Assembly (NCBI GenBank): GCA_946612185.1 | Contig: CAMOEP010000143.1 | Span: 1 to 6,329, forward strand | DNA: 6,329 nucleotides | Source of the DNA: an uncultured Ruminococcus sp. | Lineage (GTDB): Bacteria > Bacillota > Clostridia > Oscillospirales > Ruminococcaceae | Direction of reading: 5' to 3' | In this document: piece by piece, positions 1 to 5,552 of the stretch | How the letters are laid out: the number at the start of each line of letters is the position of its first letter | Position numbering within the stretch: position 1 is the first letter of the stretch | The notes under the pieces: model-generated | The model's database searches: none | Told to the model about the DNA's origin: nothing | Seen by the model: only the letters and a program-made list of their open reading frames with translations | Made by a program: the position numbers and the translations under genes

Positions 1-198
1 GAATGCCGATTTTTGTCGGGTTTAGTTTGTCCCTCCCCCTTTTCACCCTTGGGTTTTCCCCTTTGGCGGAACGTCCGTAAAACAGACAAATTTAGTAAAA
101 GAAACGGGCGACTTAAATATTTCCCAAAAATAAATGCTGTTGCCGTGTATTGGGCAGTATCAATTACATGGGATATTCAAATTAAATCTGCGTCACAC
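1..198. other. Non-coding upstream region
   Basis: No convincing gene was found here on either strand. A 72-codon open frame from a TTG at 13 to 231 has no ribosome binding site, has composition unlike the genes downstream, and runs into the promoter, so it is not called. The left end (31-61) is C-rich on this strand, with four C runs that are G runs on the other strand. The middle (about 90-200) is AT-rich, as expected just upstream of a promoter. There are tiny 4-bp inverted repeats at 6-19 (CCGA/TCGG) and 67-77 (CGGA/TCCG), too short to call as terminators. The gene to the left is outside the window. Confidence 0.6.
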
Positions 199-227
199 TT
201 GCATTTTATTACAGAATGTGGTATAAT
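199..227 (+). promoter_or_regulatory. Sigma-A-type promoter with extended -10
   Basis: A perfect -10 hexamer TATAAT lies at 222-227. TG one base upstream (219-220) gives an extended -10 (TGGTATAAT). Seventeen bases further upstream is TTGCAT (199-204), a partial -35 match (TTG conserved). Transcription should begin near 234, giving a leader of about 46 nt before the ATG at 280. It is the only good promoter seen in the window and probably drives the whole co-directional cluster. The assignment comes from consensus matching only. Confidence 0.75.
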
Positions 228-232
228 ATAAA

Positions 233-245
233 GTGTTTATAACAC
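233..245. repeat. Inverted repeat at predicted transcription start
   Basis: GTGTT-TAT-AACAC is a perfect inverted repeat with 5-bp arms and a 3-base centre. It begins 5 bases after the -10 hexamer and therefore covers the predicted +1. A repressor site or a short 5'-end hairpin in the RNA are both possible. I cannot assign it to a known regulator. Short AT-rich repeats of this size also arise by chance. Confidence 0.4.
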
Positions 246-247
246 AA

Positions 248-260
248 GATAAGTTTTATC
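248..260. repeat. Second leader inverted repeat
   Basis: GATAA-GTT-TTATC is a perfect inverted repeat with 5-bp arms and a 3-base centre, two bases after the repeat at 233-245. It has the same arm and spacer lengths but a different sequence. It sits in the untranslated leader, 7 bases before the ribosome binding site. As an RNA hairpin it would be weak because only one of its five pairs is G-C. A protein-binding site is an alternative. Confidence 0.35.
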
Positions 261-267
261 ATTTTAC

Positions 268-273
268 AAGGAG
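268..273 (+). promoter_or_regulatory. Ribosome binding site of M50-like gene
   Basis: AAGGAG lies 6 bases before the ATG at 280. This fixes the start of the first gene of the cluster and argues that the short N-terminus ahead of its degenerate active-site region is genuine. Confidence 0.85.
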
Positions 274-279
274 TAAGAT

Positions 280-966
280 ATGGGACTGAGATTATTTCTG
301 AAATTTTTTTCAAGGGCACTTATGCTTCTGCTGGTAATGCCGCTGACTAACTCTGCAAAGGGTCTGGTGGCAAAGTGGCAGGGCGATGACACCTCTGAAC
401 GTGAGGGGCGCATAACTCTTAACCCAATGGCGCATCTTGACCCTCTGGGTTCGCTGGCGATACTGCTTTGCGGCTTTGGCTGGTCTAAGCCTATGCCCAT
501 AAGTCCGGTGCGTATGAAGGACTACCGCAGGGGAGTTATACTGCTGTCCCTGACTGGCCCGGTCACACACTTCCTTTCTGCTATTATCTGCAACTTTATT
601 GTTGAACTGCTTTACTGTCTGCCTATGACCTCATCACAGATGCAGAATATATCTCCGCTCTGGTGTCTGGGAGTAGTGCTTGTGTTCCTTTCAAACATCA
701 ACGTATGTCTGGGAACTATCAACCTGCTTCCGCTGCCTCCTATGGACGGATTCAATATCCTCCACCAGTTTGCAGGAAATAAGTTCAATAGCTGGTACTA
801 CTCGAATTACCAGACAATAAACAGAGCGTCTACGATAATACTTCTTGTGCTGTTCTTCATGCCGGAACTTACTGGCGGTATGCTTGACCCTCTGGGTATC
901 CTTATCGCATGGGTAAGCAGCATCATTTCTCTGGCTACAGCCTGGGTACCGGCAGTATTCGGCTGA
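280..966 (+). CDS. M50/site-2-protease-like membrane protein, degenerate active site
   Basis: This 228-residue integral membrane protein aligns by eye with the small site-2 metalloprotease family (M50, S2P-like) that often sits ahead of scpA in Firmicutes. Family landmarks are clear: [20 protein letters not shown] (35-54), [12 protein letters not shown] (65-76), TGP (92-94), and the third-ligand motif [10 protein letters not shown] (148-157) with Asp156. Hydrophobic segments lie at about 12-22, 55-67, 85-113, 125-152, 183-195 and 204-225. The catalytic HExxH that should precede G28 is absent: residues 23-27 read T-N-S-A-K, so both zinc-binding histidines and the catalytic glutamate are replaced. 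The frame is intact on both sides, so this is not a frameshift. I infer a catalytically dead family member (pseudoprotease) with perhaps a scaffold or binding role; its partner is unknown. It is the first gene after the promoter, and its stop lies one base before the scpA ATG. Confidence 0.85.
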   Translation: MGLRLFLKFFSRALMLLLVMPLTNSAKGLVAKWQGDDTSEREGRITLNPMAHLDPLGSLAILLCGFGWSKPMPISPVRMKDYRRGVILLSLTGPVTHFLSAIICNFIVELLYCLPMTSSQMQNISPLWCLGVVLVFLSNINVCLGTINLLPLPPMDGFNILHQFAGNKFNSWYYSNYQTINRASTIILLVLFFMPELTGGMLDPLGILIAWVSSIISLATAWVPAVFG

Positions 967-967
967 T

Positions 968-1717
968 ATGGAGAAAATAAGCTACAAGCTGGACGTATTT
1001 GAAGGGCCGCTTGATGTGCTTCTTAATCTTATCACAAAGCACAAGCTGAATATATGCGATATTGAGATATCGAAGCTTCTGGAGCAGTACCTTTTGTTCA
1101 TTGAGGATATGCAGCGGCAGGATCTGGAGATAGCCGGCGAGTTCCTTGAAATGGCGGCGAGACTTATATACATAAAGACTGCCGCACTCCTTCCCCGTCC
1201 GGAGGAAGCTGAGCAGATGAAAAAGGAACTGGAAGGCGCTCTCATAGAACTTTCCCTCTGCAAGGAGGCGGCAAAGCGCCTTGCACAGCTTAATGTGGGG
1301 GCAGATGTTTTCGTCCGCAAGCCCATGAAGATAAAGGCTGACATGACATATACCCTTGTTCATGAACCGGAGAGACTGACTGCGGCTTACAGTATGATAT
1401 CCAAGAAGAAGCTGCGGCCGGACAACCAGAAACTACACATCGAAAGCAAGATAAATTCCGTTGTAAAGCGCAGGATCGTTCCGGTGCTTACGAAAGTGGT
1501 GCATATCCTCCGGGAACTGTATGCCACCGGAGAAGTACCAATGGACAAGCTGTACGAAGGCGTTACCGACCGTTCCGCCCGTGTAGCCACGTTCCTGGCG
1601 GTACTTGAACTTACCAGATTCGGCAGAATAACCATAAGCGACGACAATACCCTTATATTCTTCAAGGGCGGCAAGGAGGCTCACAAAAAGTGGAGATCAA
1701 AGAGAAGATCGGAGTAA
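968..1717 (+). CDS. scpA: Segregation and condensation protein ScpA
   Basis: This 249-residue kleisin subunit of the bacterial SMC-ScpAB condensin is close to the length of B. subtilis ScpA. In that family the N-terminal domain binds the SMC neck, the C-terminal winged helix binds the SMC head, and the middle binds a ScpB dimer; the complex acts on the nucleoid in chromosome organisation and segregation. Visible marks are FEGPLDVLLNLI (11-22), the helix EFLEMAARLIYIKTAALLP (58-76), an acidic/basic middle linker (about 78-160), and a C-terminal winged-helix region (about 190-225, including VTDRSARVATFLAVLE). The ATG follows the preceding stop by one base with no strong ribosome binding site, suggesting translational coupling to the M50-like gene. 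The basic tail (KKWRSKRRSE) is encoded in the stretch that also holds the scpB start. Confidence 0.96.
   Translation: MEKISYKLDVFEGPLDVLLNLITKHKLNICDIEISKLLEQYLLFIEDMQRQDLEIAGEFLEMAARLIYIKTAALLPRPEEAEQMKKELEGALIELSLCKEAAKRLAQLNVGADVFVRKPMKIKADMTYTLVHEPERLTAAYSMISKKKLRPDNQKLHIESKINSVVKRRIVPVLTKVVHILRELYATGEVPMDKLYEGVTDRSARVATFLAVLELTRFGRITISDDNTLIFFKGGKEAHKKWRSKRRSE
1673..1679 (+). promoter_or_regulatory. Ribosome binding site of scpB inside scpA
   Basis: AAGGAGG lies inside the last codons of scpA, 10 bases before the GTG at 1690. It supports GTG initiation for scpB and rejects the next in-frame ATG (1750), which would remove the first helix of the protein. Confidence 0.8.
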
Positions 1718-2259
1718 TAGAAGCGATACTTTTCGCAAGCGGTGAGCCTATGGAGATATACCGCCTTTCTCAGGCGACCGGTATCGACCCCGGCGGTCTG
1801 CCGCCGCTTATACGGATACTCAACGAGCGCTACGACGATAATGGCAGCGGCATCACTATCAAGAAGCTGGAAAGCAGCTACCAGATGTGTACCCGTGAGA
1901 AGTTTGCACCTCAGATAAGGGCTGCACTGGAAACGAAGCGTTCTGCGCCCCTTTCAAATGCGGCAATGGAGGTACTTACTATAATCGCCTACAATCAGCC
2001 GGTATCAAAGGGATTCGTGGAGAACGTCCGTGGCGTTGACAGTTCGTCGGTGGTGAATAATCTGGTGGAACGTGGGCTTATTGAAGAAGCCGGCAGACTT
2101 GACGTTCCCGGAAAGCCGATAGTATACAAGACTACCCCTGTATTCCTGCGAAGTTTCGGGCTTGGTTCGATAGCGGAGCTTCCTCCGCTTCCGGGCAGGA
2201 ATATGACAGAGGACGGTCAGATGATAATTACCGAAGAAAATAATACCGATAATAAATAA
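1690..2259 (+). CDS. scpB: Segregation and condensation protein ScpB
   Basis: This 189-residue protein is the second accessory subunit of the SMC condensin. In the family it forms a dimer of tandem winged-helix domains that grips the central part of ScpA. The first winged-helix domain covers about residues 5-80 (KIGVIEAILFASGEPM near the start). The second covers about 85-165, with family motifs LSNAAMEVLTIIAYNQPVSK (88-107), RGVDSSSVVNNLVERGLIEE (114-133), PGKPIVYKTT (140-149) and FGLGSIAELPPLP (156-168). The tail is short, polar and probably disordered. The GTG start overlaps the end of scpA by 28 bp, which fits coupled translation of two subunits of one complex. Length is near the B. subtilis protein. 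Confidence 0.96.
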   Translation: MEIKEKIGVIEAILFASGEPMEIYRLSQATGIDPGGLPPLIRILNERYDDNGSGITIKKLESSYQMCTREKFAPQIRAALETKRSAPLSNAAMEVLTIIAYNQPVSKGFVENVRGVDSSSVVNNLVERGLIEEAGRLDVPGKPIVYKTTPVFLRSFGLGSIAELPPLPGRNMTEDGQMIITEENNTDNK

Positions 2260-2267
2260 CTAAAGCC

Positions 2268-2276
2268 GGGAGGTGA
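2268..2276 (+). promoter_or_regulatory. Very strong ribosome binding site before DUF2953 gene
   Basis: GGGAGGTGA contains an eight-base match (GGAGGTGA) to the 3' end of 16S rRNA. Two start codons compete downstream: an out-of-frame ATG at 2279, five bases after GGAGG, and the in-frame TTG at 2283, nine bases after it. An in-frame stop at 2274-2276 rules out any earlier start for the long gene. Confidence 0.85.
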
Positions 2277-2282
2277 GAATGT

Positions 2283-3188
2283 TTGATAGTACTGAAAGTC
2301 ATAGGGTGGATACTCTTTGCTATACTGGCGATAATCTTTGTAATACTTGTCCTGCCCATAAGGGGTGAGGTAAGCTTCATTGAAAAGAAACTCAGCTACA
2401 GCGCAAGACTGTGGTTCATACCCGTTCTGAACTCTCAGGGCGGCGGCATTCTCGGCTGGCTGAAAAAGCGCCGCAGCAAAAAGGGCGGCAGCGATGACGA
2501 TGATGACGACCTTGATGACTGGTACAGCACTGACGACTTTGATGCACCGGCTGACCCTATCACCAGCGAGGAACTGGACGACCTTGACTCAATACTCGAT
2601 GAGGGTGCAGTTCAGGAGGAGACTGAGGAGGAAACTTCTCAGCCGGCGGTGCAGTCCGAGGATACTGCTGATACTCCGGAGGGAACTGCCGCCGAGGAGG
2701 TCACACCGGAGGAGATACCGGATTCATCCGAAAAGGAGGAATCCACTGATACTGCTGAGACTGAACCGGATACGCCTTCTGCAAAAGAGGAAAAGACCCT
2801 TGGCGACAAGATCGGGAAAGTCCTCGACCTCTGGCGTGCAGCGGACAGACCAGTTCTCAAGATATTCAAGGGCATACACCTCAGCGGTGTTTACATCGAC
2901 TTCCTCATAGCCCATGAGGACGCTTGCAAGTGCGCTATGAACTACGGCGCAGTCTCAGGCACGGTATACAACCTGCTGGGCTGGCTGAGCGTGCTGTTTA
3001 CAGTGAAGTTCGAGACAGTTGACGTTCTGCCCGGATTTGCGCAGAAGGAGAGCCGCTACGATGCCGCCTGCAAGGTGACATTCCGGCTCGGAACAGTGGT
3101 TATCGCAGGAATCGCTTTCCTGATAACATATATCTTCAAGTATTTTATACCAAACAAATTACAGAATAGAAAAGCTAAAGTGAGGTAA
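2283..3188 (+). CDS. DUF2953 (YtfI-like) membrane protein with acidic linker
   Basis: This 301-residue protein of unknown biochemical role belongs to the family that includes B. subtilis YtfI, which neighbours ytfJ there as here. It has an N-terminal membrane segment (about 3-23), a basic patch KKRRSKK (61-67), then about 100 residues (71-170) that begin with six aspartates and hold roughly 42 Asp/Glu with almost no Lys/Arg, rich in T, S and P and surely disordered. After that come the conserved family core HEDACKCAMNYGAVSGTVYN (211-230), a hydrophobic stretch (231-240) and a second membrane segment (about 267-287). It is longer than I recall for the family because of the acidic insert. The start is taken as TTG because the frame has a stop at 2274 and a strong ribosome binding site fits. 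Loss of one T at 2282-2284 would put an ATG at 2279 in frame, so a sequence error is possible. Confidence 0.85.
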   Translation: MIVLKVIGWILFAILAIIFVILVLPIRGEVSFIEKKLSYSARLWFIPVLNSQGGGILGWLKKRRSKKGGSDDDDDDLDDWYSTDDFDAPADPITSEELDDLDSILDEGAVQEETEEETSQPAVQSEDTADTPEGTAAEEVTPEEIPDSSEKEESTDTAETEPDTPSAKEEKTLGDKIGKVLDLWRAADRPVLKIFKGIHLSGVYIDFLIAHEDACKCAMNYGAVSGTVYNLLGWLSVLFTVKFETVDVLPGFAQKESRYDAACKVTFRLGTVVIAGIAFLITYIFKYFIPNKLQNRKAKVR

Positions 3189-3193
3189 TATCT

Positions 3194-3604
3194 ATGGAAA
3201 AGAAAACTCCCGTACAGGATCTTCTGGGCGTATCTATTGACAAGATCAAGCAGATGGCTGACGTTAACTCTGTCATCGGTGAGCCTATAAAGCTGGAGGA
3301 CGGCACTACCATTATCCCCATTTCAAGAGTGAGCTACGGATTCGCTTCCGGCGGCTCTGACCTGCCCTCAAAGTACGATAAAGACCTTTTCGGCGGCGGA
3401 GCAGGAGCAGGCGTATCTATCAAGCCTGAGGGATTCCTTGTTATATCTCCGGACGGTACTGCTAAAATGGTGAATATGGAGTCCGGCAACGATCCTATCA
3501 GCAATGTTATCAACAACGTTCCCAACCTTATCAATAAGGTTCAGGACTTCATGGGCAAGAAGAATAACAGCGGCGACTCCGCTGAGGTTACTCTCAACGA
3601 CTGA
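3194..3604 (+). CDS. ytfJ: GerW/YtfJ family sporulation protein
   Basis: This 136-residue protein of the YtfJ (GerW) family has the full set of family blocks: VIGEPI (27-32), TTIIPISRVSYGFASGGS (38-55), a glycine-rich turn FGGGAGAGVSIKPEGFLVI (66-84), and a C-terminal helix (about 101-121). In B. subtilis the family member is made in the developing spore and is needed for normal germination. The molecular function is not established. There is no signal peptide or membrane segment. It starts 5 bases after the DUF2953 stop, with GTGAGG (3180-3185) as ribosome binding site lying across the end of the previous gene. The tail (NNSGDSAEVTLND) is polar and variable in character. YtfI-YtfJ adjacency supports both calls. 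Confidence 0.93.
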   Translation: MEKKTPVQDLLGVSIDKIKQMADVNSVIGEPIKLEDGTTIIPISRVSYGFASGGSDLPSKYDKDLFGGGAGAGVSIKPEGFLVISPDGTAKMVNMESGNDPISNVINNVPNLINKVQDFMGKKNNSGDSAEVTLND

Positions 3605-3661
3605 TGCCGAATATTCCCCTTTGCTGCGGCATAATCTTTAGTGAAATATGCAGGAAAGTGC

Positions 3662-3667
3662 AGGGGG
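3662..3667 (+). promoter_or_regulatory. Ribosome binding site deciding the carboxypeptidase start
   Basis: AGGGGG lies 5 bases before the ATG at 3673. It favours that start over the in-frame ATG at 3604, which overlaps the ytfJ stop codon (TGATG), has no signal-peptide character and lacks its own recognisable binding site. Confidence 0.65.
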
Positions 3668-3672
3668 ATATT

Positions 3673-4803
3673 ATGAAGCAAAGATATTTAAGTTTACCGC
3701 TTGTTATGGCTTTTATTATCGCTGGCAGGGGAACTTGCGCTGCCGGCGCTGATATGCCGGAAGTTTCCGCAAAGGCGGCTGCCGTTATCTCAGCCGATAC
3801 CGGACAGCTTGTCTGCGGCAAAAACGAGGGAGAGAAGCTGCCTATGGCAAGCACCACCAAGATAATGACCACTCTGCTCACTATCGAAAGCGGCGACCTT
3901 GATACGCCTTTTGTGGTGGACAGCGATGCTATCCGGGTGGAAGGCTCGTCAATGGGCTTGCAGGAGGGCGACACCGTTACAAAGTATGTGCTTTGCTGCG
4001 GTATGCTGCTTCCCTCCGGTAACGATGCCGCAAACGCCGCCGCAGTGCGGATAGCAGGAAGTATACCGGATTTTGCCGTCCTTATGAACGACCGTGCAAG
4101 GGATATGGGACTTTCAAAGACATGGTTCGTCACTCCCTCCGGACTGGAAGGAGAGGGTCACGGTTCAAGTGCATATGATATGGCACGTCTTGCGGCGTAT
4201 GCCCTGAAAGAGCCGGTTTTCCGGGAGATATGCTCCTCGGAGACTATATGCACCCAGTTCGGCAACCCACCCTACAAGCGATATCTTAAAAATACTAATA
4301 AACTGCTGGCAATGGACGAAGGCGTTTATGGCGTTAAGACCGGGTTTACTGACGAAGCAGGAAGATGTCTTGTGTCCGCCTGCGAACGTGACGGGAAACG
4401 GCTTATCTGCGTTACCCTCAATGCCCCCGACGACTGGAACGACCATTTGTCGCTTTATGACTACGCTTTCCCGGAAACGGAGAGCATCGTTCCAAAGCTA
4501 CCGGAAAGTATCTCTGTGCCTTTGGCAGGCGGCGAAAGCGATACCCTGGAACTTGTCCCCGGAGAAGCACCGCCCATAACCGTTTCCGGCGATGCACAGA
4601 TGTGGTTTCAGGTGAAAAAGCCCCCCTTTATCTATGCGCCGGTAAACATAGGCGACGAGGCGGGGTGCATCACGGTTTACTGCGATAATATGCCGGCAGC
4701 GGATATCCCCCTGTACGCTGCGGAAAATGCCTGCTATAAAAAGCAGGTGCAGGAGGAGAAAAATTCATTCGTAAAGACCCTGTTCAGGAAATGGTTTTCC
4801 TGA
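3673..4803 (+). CDS. D-alanyl-D-alanine carboxypeptidase (DacB/DacF-like, peptidase S11)
   Basis: This 376-residue low-molecular-weight penicillin-binding protein removes the terminal D-Ala from peptidoglycan stem peptides outside the membrane. All three active-site motifs are present: SxxK as STTK (60-63), SxN as SGN (115-117) and KTG (222-224, in GVKTGFTDEAGR). There is a signal peptide (MKQRY then a hydrophobic run, likely cleaved after A24-G-A26). A C-terminal PBP5-like domain covers about 265-350. The tail KNSFVKTLFRKWFS could form an amphipathic membrane-anchoring helix. An in-frame ATG at 3604 would add 23 residues ahead of the signal peptide and is less likely. B. subtilis has dacB at this position near scpAB and rluB, and dacF is the other sporulation paralogue; the sequence alone does not let me choose. 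Being next to ytfJ suggests a cortex role, but vegetative use is equally possible. Confidence 0.92.
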   Translation: MKQRYLSLPLVMAFIIAGRGTCAAGADMPEVSAKAAAVISADTGQLVCGKNEGEKLPMASTTKIMTTLLTIESGDLDTPFVVDSDAIRVEGSSMGLQEGDTVTKYVLCCGMLLPSGNDAANAAAVRIAGSIPDFAVLMNDRARDMGLSKTWFVTPSGLEGEGHGSSAYDMARLAAYALKEPVFREICSSETICTQFGNPPYKRYLKNTNKLLAMDEGVYGVKTGFTDEAGRCLVSACERDGKRLICVTLNAPDDWNDHLSLYDYAFPETESIVPKLPESISVPLAGGESDTLELVPGEAPPITVSGDAQMWFQVKKPPFIYAPVNIGDEAGCITVYCDNMPAADIPLYAAENACYKKQVQEEKNSFVKTLFRKWFS

Positions 4804-4806
4804 GAG

Positions 4807-4811
4807 AGGAG
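4807..4811 (+). promoter_or_regulatory. Ribosome binding site of rluB
   Basis: AGGAG (within GAGAGGAG) lies 5 bases before the GTG at 4817. An ATG at 4815 overlaps that GTG out of frame and opens only a four-codon frame (M-W-K-K, stop at 4827-4829), so GTG is the start of the real gene. Confidence 0.75.
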
Positions 4812-4816
4812 ATAAT

Positions 4817-5548
4817 GTGGAAAAAATAAGAATACAGAAAATGATCGCTGATTCAGGCTACTGCTCACGCCGTAAAGCTGAGGAACTTATTTCTCAGGGA
4901 CGTGTTAAACTCAACGGCAGACCCGTGAAGCTTGGCGATAAATGCGGAAGCCACGACCTTATCACTATCGACGGCGAAAGGCTTTACGCTCCCAGGAAGA
5001 AGAACCTGGTATACCTTATGCTGAATAAGCCCCGTGGCTACGTTACCACGGTATCAGATGAACTGGACAGAAGATGCGTTATGGATCTTCTGACAGACGT
5101 GGAGGAGCGAGTTTACCCGGTAGGTCGGCTTGACCGCAATTCCGAGGGACTTCTCCTGTTCACCAACGACGGCGAGTTTGCAAACAGAATCATGCACCCC
5201 AGCCGCCATATCTCAAAGACATACCGTGTAACAGTCCGCCCGGATATTTCCGATGATCAGCTTGTGAGAATGTCCGAGGGAATCGAGATCGACGGTAAAA
5301 AGACACTTCCCGCAACCGTTATCGTAAAGGAAAAGCAGGAGGGCAGGGTAGTACTCCTTATCACTATCAAGGAGGGCAGAAACCGCCAGATCAGAAAGAT
5401 GTGCGAGGCAGTAGGACTTGAAGTTGCAAGACTGCGCCGTATCAGCATCGGGCCATTAAAGCTTGGTATGCTCAAACCTGGTACATGGCGTGAACTTACT
5501 GCCGAGGAACTGCGTGCGCTGCGTACTGCTATAGGAAAGGCGAAGTAA
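4817..5548 (+). CDS. rluB: 23S rRNA pseudouridine synthase RluB (RsuA/RluB/E/F family)
   Basis: This 243-residue enzyme converts a specific uridine of 23S rRNA to pseudouridine; E. coli RluB acts at position 2605, in the peptidyl-transferase region. An N-terminal S4 RNA-binding domain (about 3-50, with SRRKAEELI and GRVKLNGR) is followed by the catalytic domain: LMLNKPRGYVTT (67-78), GRLDRNSEGLLLFTNDG (103-119) with catalytic Asp106, KTYRV (134-138) and EGRNRQIRKM (186-195). The length matches the Firmicute RluB rather than the longer E. coli form. It starts with GTG 13 bases after the carboxypeptidase stop. In B. subtilis spmA and spmB lie between dacB and rluB; here nothing does. The RsuA-type 16S enzymes are a close alternative family, but the scpAB/dac neighbourhood favours RluB. 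Confidence 0.93.
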   Translation: MEKIRIQKMIADSGYCSRRKAEELISQGRVKLNGRPVKLGDKCGSHDLITIDGERLYAPRKKNLVYLMLNKPRGYVTTVSDELDRRCVMDLLTDVEERVYPVGRLDRNSEGLLLFTNDGEFANRIMHPSRHISKTYRVTVRPDISDDQLVRMSEGIEIDGKKTLPATVIVKEKQEGRVVLLITIKEGRNRQIRKMCEAVGLEVARLRRISIGPLKLGMLKPGTWRELTAEELRALRTAIGKAK

Positions 5549-5552
5549 GACT

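Noticed and set aside
151..178. Alternative promoter TTGGGC / GATATT
   Set aside because: Weak match at both elements and 16-base spacing; the promoter at 199-227 is far better.
13..231. 72-codon + strand frame from a TTG
   Set aside because: No ribosome binding site, no recognisable motif, overlaps the promoter, and composition is unlike the genes downstream.
280..966. M50-like gene as a decaying pseudogene
   Set aside because: Full-length open frame with a strong ribosome binding site, conserved family blocks throughout and tight coupling to scpA; only the HExxH residues are lost.
935..1363. 142-codon minus-strand frame over the start of scpA
   Set aside because: ScpA on the + strand is a clear family member; the antisense product matches nothing I recognise and lacks a convincing start.
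2494..2910. 138-codon + strand frame rich in Thr, Leu and Arg
   Set aside because: It is the +1 shadow of the acidic GAN/GAC-rich linker of the DUF2953 gene; its odd composition follows from that bias and the ATG has no binding site of its own.
3604..3632. ATGCCG...CGGCAT inverted repeat after ytfJ as a terminator
   Set aside because: Six-bp stem with a 17-base loop and no T run after it; too weak for an intrinsic terminator.
3604..3672. 23-codon N-terminal extension of the carboxypeptidase
   Set aside because: It would bury the signal peptide behind a non-secretory stretch; the ATG at 3673 has a nearby AGGGGG and gives a standard signal peptide.
3629..3672. Sporulation sigma-factor promoter (GCATA -35-like element at 3629) ahead of the carboxypeptidase
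   Set aside because: No matching -10 element at a suitable distance for sigma-E, F or G.
3721..3750. Lipoprotein cysteine in the carboxypeptidase signal (Cys22)
   Set aside because: The residues before it (G-R-G-T) do not form a lipobox; an ordinary signal peptidase site after A24-G-A26 fits better.
3594..4133. 179-codon minus-strand frame
   Set aside because: Antisense shadow of the carboxypeptidase, whose three active-site motifs are on the + strand; the low-complexity Ser/Ala/Ile content is typical of a complement reading.
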